From: an uncultured Oscillospiraceae bacterium
Lineage (GTDB): Bacteria > Bacillota > Clostridia > Oscillospirales > Acutalibacteraceae
Assembly (NCBI GenBank): GCA_900543395.1
Contig: UQQT01000026.1
Location: 1-32,746, forward strand
Reading direction: 5' to 3'
Length of the DNA: 32,746 nucleotides
Position numbers and translations under genes: made by a program. Of this stretch, positions 29,531-32,746 are shown one piece after another. Below the pieces are notes generated by a model. The model saw nothing but the letters and a program-made list of their open reading frames with translations. It did not search any database and had not been told where the DNA came from. Each line of letters starts with the position of its first letter. Positions within the stretch are counted from its first letter, which is position 1.

Positions 29531-29900
29531 GCCCGATAATGAAAATATTTGATTTATAAATAAGCGAAATAATTGTGCGGACGAAATGTTTAATATATGA
29601 ATAAAATTTTAACAAAACGTTAAAAGAATATTGTTTACTCTGTTTTGTTTAAAATTTATAAATTATCGGTAAATTAAAATGTATTTTGTTATCAACGTTA
29701 AAAAATTCGACATCTGACGATTAAAATACTCGGGAAAATATGTCTGTTGGAATTTTCCGCCCGTGTTTCGTTAAAACGCATTAAAGGATTGTTCAAAGTT
29801 TATTCATTTTGCATATTGATTATTTTTTTGACAAAGTGTAAAATATGTCTACAAGGTTTTATTTTACCTGTTTTTTGTATTTTGAAAGGGGTTACACATC
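29531..29900. other. AT-rich divergent intergenic region
   Basis: No gene is seen on either strand. It includes an inverted repeat TTTTAAC-AAAAC-GTTAAAA (29607-29625) and a further AACGTTAAAA near 29695. These could be an operator of the secreted-protein gene, but nothing identifies the regulator. Confidence 0.35.
29828..29855 (+). promoter_or_regulatory. Promoter of the abundant secreted protein gene
   Basis: TTGACA (29828-29833) and TACAAG (29850-29855) are 16 bp apart. The leader is about 40 nt and has AAAGGGG before the ATG. Confidence 0.6.
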
Positions 29901-31586
29901 ATGAAAAAGGCACTGGCATTAGTATTATCACTCTTAATGATCGTTACAGTGCTTCCCTTTGCTTCTTTTGCGGAGGAGCCCACAGAGGCTGAACGCAGAG
30001 TCGACGCTTGGGACGCTAACTATGATCTCTTTATCGACAAGCTTACCGATAACGCAGATTACGCGAACTTTAAGTACGTTGTAGACAACGACAAAGAGAT
30101 CGCAAATCTCATGGGCGTTTACACCGCGTTCGGCATGTATGACAGCGCGTGGGTCAACGCCGCTACCGGCACTGTTGACAAGGCTATCTGCAAGGAAGTT
30201 CTTGTAGCAATGCTCGAGAAATACAGCTACGACATGGGCACCAGCTATGTTGATATCGCTATCGACGCTCTCAAGGCTGCTCAGACCGTAGGCGAGTTCA
30301 TGGAAAAGCTCAACGAGTACTTCAAGATTTTTGACTTCGTTGATTCCGAGACTTGGTCAAAGTCTTTCACCATCGTTAATTACGTTATCCAGGCAGGCCG
30401 TGCATGGCAGGATGTCAGATCCGACCTCATCAAGGCTTATGAGCGCGTTATGACCGTTCAGATGGCTAATAAATATTACATCGACATGCTTGATTACGTT
30501 GTAGCTAACAGTAAGTACGCTCCCATGGTTAACGCCGCTAACGAGCTTATCAATGAGATCAAGACCAGTGTTAACGAGCAGATCGCAGACATGGTTGCAG
30601 AGGCTCTCCAGGGTCAGGCTGCCGCAGCTGCCGATACTCTTATCACCATGGCTATGAACACCAACGCTTACACCGCTGTTGCTCTTAAAGTTTACCAGAC
30701 CGGTACTTCGATAGCTAACAAGCTTTGGAACACCAACGCTCAGTATGAGCTTTATTCCGCTCTTAAGGCAGCTTTCTATGCAGAGACCGCTATCAACGAG
30801 TGGACACAGGCTGCACTTGCGGCAGACGACGCAGACTGCTCACTCTTCGCAGTTTCCGCTCTTATCTCCACCAGAGAGTTCGGCGAGACCACTCTTTATA
30901 AACTCATGGTTGCTAAATCCGGCGGAATCATCGGCAAGATCAAATCGAAGCTTTACAACTACTGCTTCACCGAGTATACTGCAAACCTTGCAGCTCTTGA
31001 TATCATGAGAGACGCGTTCTATGCTACCGATATTAACGAGATCGGCAAAATCTCCGTAGTTGATTACATTTACTGCCCCGTAAACGTACTTGTTTACGAC
31101 AACGGTTCTCTCCTTATGAGAGTTAAGGACGGCGCAGAGTCTGAGACCGGCGTTACTCCTTACGGCTTCGGCGCATCAAACTACAGTGAATACAACAAGG
31201 AATACATCAAGGTTCTTGCTCTTGCAAACGATTATGATGTAAACCTTATCGGAACCAAGGCCGGATTTGTAACGTTCGTTAAGGATATTGTTGCCGATAA
31301 CGAGGCAGGCTTTGAGGATTACTCATTTACCGAGGTTGCCTGTGCAGAGGGTTCAAAGATTGTTATTTCCGGACTTAACTATGAGGTAACTCTTAACGGC
31401 GAGACCAACACCTATGAGCTTAACGACGACTTCGTTATTCCCGAGGGTAAGACCGTTACCGTTAAGGACGTTATCGACGCTACCGTAGACGTAGGTAAGG
31501 ACGAGGCTAAGTCTTTAATAGCTAAGATTAAGGCTATCTTCCAGAAGATCATCGACGCTATCAAGAATCTCTTTAAGATCGCGTAA
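29901..31586 (+). CDS. Secreted protein of unknown function with amphipathic C-terminal tail
   Basis: This 561-residue protein has a clear signal peptide (1 to about 24; MKKALALVLSLLMIVTVLPFASFAEE). The mature part is mostly helical and Ala-rich up to about residue 380; a more beta-like segment follows (about 390-530). The last 25 or so residues (LIAKIKAIFQKI, IDAIKNLFKIA) form a basic amphipathic helix. I do not recognise a family, and no catalytic motif or dockerin is present. Codon use differs from its neighbours: GCT, GTT, CTT and ACC dominate where other genes here use GCG, GTC, CTC and ACG, the pattern of a highly expressed gene. A consensus -35, AAAGGGG and a strong terminator support this. 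The tail resembles C-terminal tails of other secreted proteins of gut Clostridia and may bind the envelope; that is inference. Confidence 0.8.
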   Translation: MKKALALVLSLLMIVTVLPFASFAEEPTEAERRVDAWDANYDLFIDKLTDNADYANFKYVVDNDKEIANLMGVYTAFGMYDSAWVNAATGTVDKAICKEVLVAMLEKYSYDMGTSYVDIAIDALKAAQTVGEFMEKLNEYFKIFDFVDSETWSKSFTIVNYVIQAGRAWQDVRSDLIKAYERVMTVQMANKYYIDMLDYVVANSKYAPMVNAANELINEIKTSVNEQIADMVAEALQGQAAAAADTLITMAMNTNAYTAVALKVYQTGTSIANKLWNTNAQYELYSALKAAFYAETAINEWTQAALAADDADCSLFAVSALISTREFGETTLYKLMVAKSGGIIGKIKSKLYNYCFTEYTANLAALDIMRDAFYATDINEIGKISVVDYIYCPVNVLVYDNGSLLMRVKDGAESETGVTPYGFGASNYSEYNKEYIKVLALANDYDVNLIGTKAGFVTFVKDIVADNEAGFEDYSFTEVACAEGSKIVISGLNYEVTLNGETNTYELNDDFVIPEGKTVTVKDVIDATVDVGKDEAKSLIAKIKAIFQKIIDAIKNLFKIA

Positions 31587-31623
31587 GTTGATTTAGGGTT
31601 TAAGAAATTTACTAACTGAAACA

Positions 31624-31651
31624 GGGGTTCATCTGATGATGAACCCCCTTT
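31624..31651 (+). terminator. Terminator of the abundant secreted protein gene
   Basis: GGGGTTCATC and GATGAACCCC form a perfect 10-bp stem with loop TGAT, followed by CCTTTTG. Confidence 0.85.
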
Positions 31652-31712
31652 TGCGTATTTTTTATGATATATCATTTTGAATTGCAGAGTATATAGTAAA
31701 CGAGGGAACACA

Positions 31713-31979
31713 ATGGCGCAGATTATAAAAAATTATCTTTTCATCTTTATTATTCCGCTTGCATTGGGCGTTATTGTCCGCGTTCTGATTAGAAAAAAGC
31801 CGAAGGCATGGATATTCAGCGCAGTCTGCGCCGTATTGACGCTTGTGTTCGGTATCCTTTTCGCTGTTATTGATACGCACGGCGACGAGGGATTGGGACT
31901 TTGCTTTATACAGACGGTATGTCTGCTTGCCGGTTCGCTCGTGACGGCGGGATTCAGTAAAATAGCAAAAAAACAATAA
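31713..31979 (+). CDS. Small membrane protein, three predicted helices
   Basis: This 88-residue protein starts MAQIIKNYLFIFIIPLALGV. Hydrophobic helices are at about 8-25, 32-52 and 62-80; a basic RKKPK loop follows the first and GDEG lies before the third. The family is not recognised. The ATG is chosen because GAGGG lies 6 nt upstream; the same frame is open further upstream but without a start signal. The last codons AAACAATAA come from repeat copy 4, so the original C-terminus may have been changed. Confidence 0.7.
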   Translation: MAQIIKNYLFIFIIPLALGVIVRVLIRKKPKAWIFSAVCAVLTLVFGILFAVIDTHGDEGLGLCFIQTVCLLAGSLVTAGFSKIAKKQ

Positions 31980-32110
31980 TTTACTGTTTGTAAATTATTG
32001 CAGTAGACAGCAGTCAGTGGTCAGTGGTTAGAAATTACATAATACTGTCCGCTGACCACTGAACAGTAATCACATAAACAATAATTTGTCCCGACAAATT
32101 TTTGTTTATG
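31974..32110 (+). repeat. Palindrome-bounded intergenic repeat, copy 4, overlapping the stop of the small membrane protein
   Basis: Hairpin 1 (31974-32000) has 11-bp arms CAATAATTTAC and GTAAATTATTG. The core (32001-32072) contains CAGCAGTCAGTGGTCAGTG and GGTTAGAAATTAC, and has internal inverted copies (CAGTGGTCAG near 32015 and CTGACCACTG near 32053). Hairpin 2 (32073-32110) is an 18-bp stem with one mismatch. The TAA of the small membrane protein (31977-31979) lies in the first arm. Confidence 0.75.
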
Positions 32111-32124
32111 CAACCGCGTGTTGC

Positions 32125-32153
32125 TTTACATTGGAATCAATATATAATATACT
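32125..32153 (+). promoter_or_regulatory. Promoter of the XRE/zinc-ribbon regulator
   Basis: TTTACA (32125-32130) and TATACT (32148-32153) are 17 bp apart, about 18 nt upstream of the ATG. The leader is very short. Confidence 0.6.
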
Positions 32154-32171
32154 CTTTTCGGAAGTGATTTT

Positions 32172-32636
32172 ATGGAAACCAAAGATATTATTTATGACCT
32201 GCGTTCGAAAATTAACATGTCGCAGGAGGAGCTTGCTCAAAAAGTATTTGTAACCCGTCAGGCCGTTTCACGCTGGGAGACGGGGGAAACAGTGCCGAAT
32301 ACCGAAACGCTTAAATTACTGTCGAATTTATTTAACGTCTCGATTAATACGCTGCTCGGTTCGCCGCGCGAGCTTCGCTGTCAGTGCTGCGGTATGCCGA
32401 TAGACGACGGAATAATGAGCAGGGAACCGGACGGTGAATTCAACGAGGAATTCTGTAAGTGGTGCTATTCGGACGGTAAATACACATATTCCGATATGAA
32501 TACACTTATTGATTTTTGTTCGGAACACATGGCGAATGAATCATTTTCGGCCGAGCAGGCTCGGCAGTACCTGACTGCAATGCTTCCGGGGCTTAAATAC
32601 TGGCGTGAAAAAACTGCCGAGCAAAAAAATAAGTAA
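32172..32636 (+). CDS. XRE-family HTH regulator with C-terminal zinc-ribbon domain
   Basis: This 154-residue protein has an XRE helix-turn-helix (about 8-62; MSQEELAQKVFVTRQAVSRWETGETVPN as motif region, then LFNVSINTLLG) and a putative zinc ribbon. The ribbon has Cys70-x2-Cys73 (CQCCG) and Cys95-x2-Cys98 (CKWC), followed by a helical tail with YSDMNTLIDFCSEHM. Proteins with this zinc-ribbon/HTH layout are common in Clostridia; their targets are mostly unknown. GAAGTGAT before the ATG is a weak ribosome binding site. The gene starts just downstream of repeat copy 4 and has its own promoter. It may regulate itself or the upstream membrane gene. Confidence 0.85.
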   Translation: METKDIIYDLRSKINMSQEELAQKVFVTRQAVSRWETGETVPNTETLKLLSNLFNVSINTLLGSPRELRCQCCGMPIDDGIMSREPDGEFNEEFCKWCYSDGKYTYSDMNTLIDFCSEHMANESFSAEQARQYLTAMLPGLKYWREKTAEQKNK

Positions 32637-32661
32637 AAATGCAAACAAATAAAAATGTAAA

Positions 32662-32699
32662 TAAAAACGCCCTTATGCTAATGCATAAGGGCAAAAAAA
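32662..32699 (-). terminator. Terminator of the minus-strand tRNA-Gly gene
   Basis: GCCCTTATGC and GCATAAGGGC form a perfect 10-bp stem with a 4-nt loop (32669-32692). On the minus strand GTTTTTATTT follows, which marks it as the tRNA terminator rather than that of the convergent regulator gene. Confidence 0.8.
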
Positions 32700-32746
32700 T
32701 GGAGCGGATGACGAGGCTCGAACTCGCTACCTCCACCTTGGCAAGG
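32700..32746 (-). tRNA. tRNA-Gly (GCC), 3' part
   Basis: The minus strand gives the anticodon loop TTGCCAA (anticodon GCC), the anticodon stem 3' side GGTGG, the T arm GCGAG-TTCGAGC-CTCGT, the acceptor 3' strand CATCCGC, discriminator T and encoded CCA ending at 32700. The anticodon and the U73 discriminator fit tRNA-Gly. The 5' half lies beyond the window. Confidence 0.9.

Noticed and set aside
31677..31712. TTG-started extension of the small membrane protein
   Set aside because: No ribosome binding site; the ATG at 31713 has GAGGG at good spacing.
32700..32746. Integration site for a mobile element at the tRNA-Gly 3' end
   Set aside because: No repeated copy of the tRNA 3' end and no integrase gene occurs in the window.

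Overview
The window reads as chromosomal DNA of an anaerobic, Gram-positive Clostridia bacterium, most likely a gut or rumen member of the Oscillospiraceae/Ruminococcaceae. The reasons are an [FeFe]-hydrogenase H-cluster domain, three secreted proteins with dockerin modules of the D-x-N-x-D-G-K-x-T-A-A-D-A-R type, a B12-dependent methionine synthase split into Thermotoga-style pieces, a T-box ahead of pheST, and strong AGGAGG-type ribosome binding sites. This is inferred from gene families; no marker-gene search was possible.

Layout. 1-600: 3' part of a hydrogenase-like gene carrying an in-frame amber codon. 780-4391: a GH127 arabinofuranosidase-like enzyme and a secreted dockerin/CxxC protein, flanked by two copies of a palindromic repeat. 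4380-8237: methionine module metF (broken by an ochre codon), MetH reactivation domain, MetH. 8361-9773: a radical SAM/SPASM enzyme. 10019-12772: ribosome hibernation factor hpf and helicase recG. 12864-16640: T-box-controlled pheS-pheT. 16756-20946: arginine operon argC-argJ-argB-argD behind an ArgR-like operator. 20947-21501: a gene-free stretch with nested foldbacks, one of which looks like a plus-strand RNA. 21502-24210: a two-gene operon of secreted dockerin proteins (a lysozyme-like protein and a putative Cys/His/Asp papain-like protein with SH3b) behind a WalR-like box. 24501-29458: a YD-repeat membrane protein, the UPF0210 (PFL family)/UPF0237 (ACT) pair, a YhhN lysoplasmalogenase-like protein and a GDPD-like lipoprotein that lacks catalytic residues. 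29901-31586: a secreted protein of unknown function that appears highly expressed. 31713-32636: a small membrane protein and an XRE/zinc-ribbon regulator. The window ends inside a minus-strand tRNA-Gly(GCC).

How the genes work together. Most of the window is biosynthetic core: methyl-THF/methionine, arginine and Phe-tRNA charging, with recognisable control elements (T-box, ArgR-like boxes). The accessory part is extracellular: dockerin proteins that look aimed at peptidoglycan, a plant-polysaccharide enzyme and an abundant secreted protein.

The most unusual signal is a family of palindrome-bounded repeats whose first hairpin contains the stop codon of the preceding gene. Four genes end this way: GH127, metH, argD and the small membrane protein. 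In the three complete copies the orientation relative to the gene and a TCAGAAATTAC-like core are shared. Other points worth checking are two nonsense codons in otherwise well-conserved genes, a nested plus-strand foldback of about 108 nt, and the apparently catalytically dead GDPD translationally coupled to YhhN.
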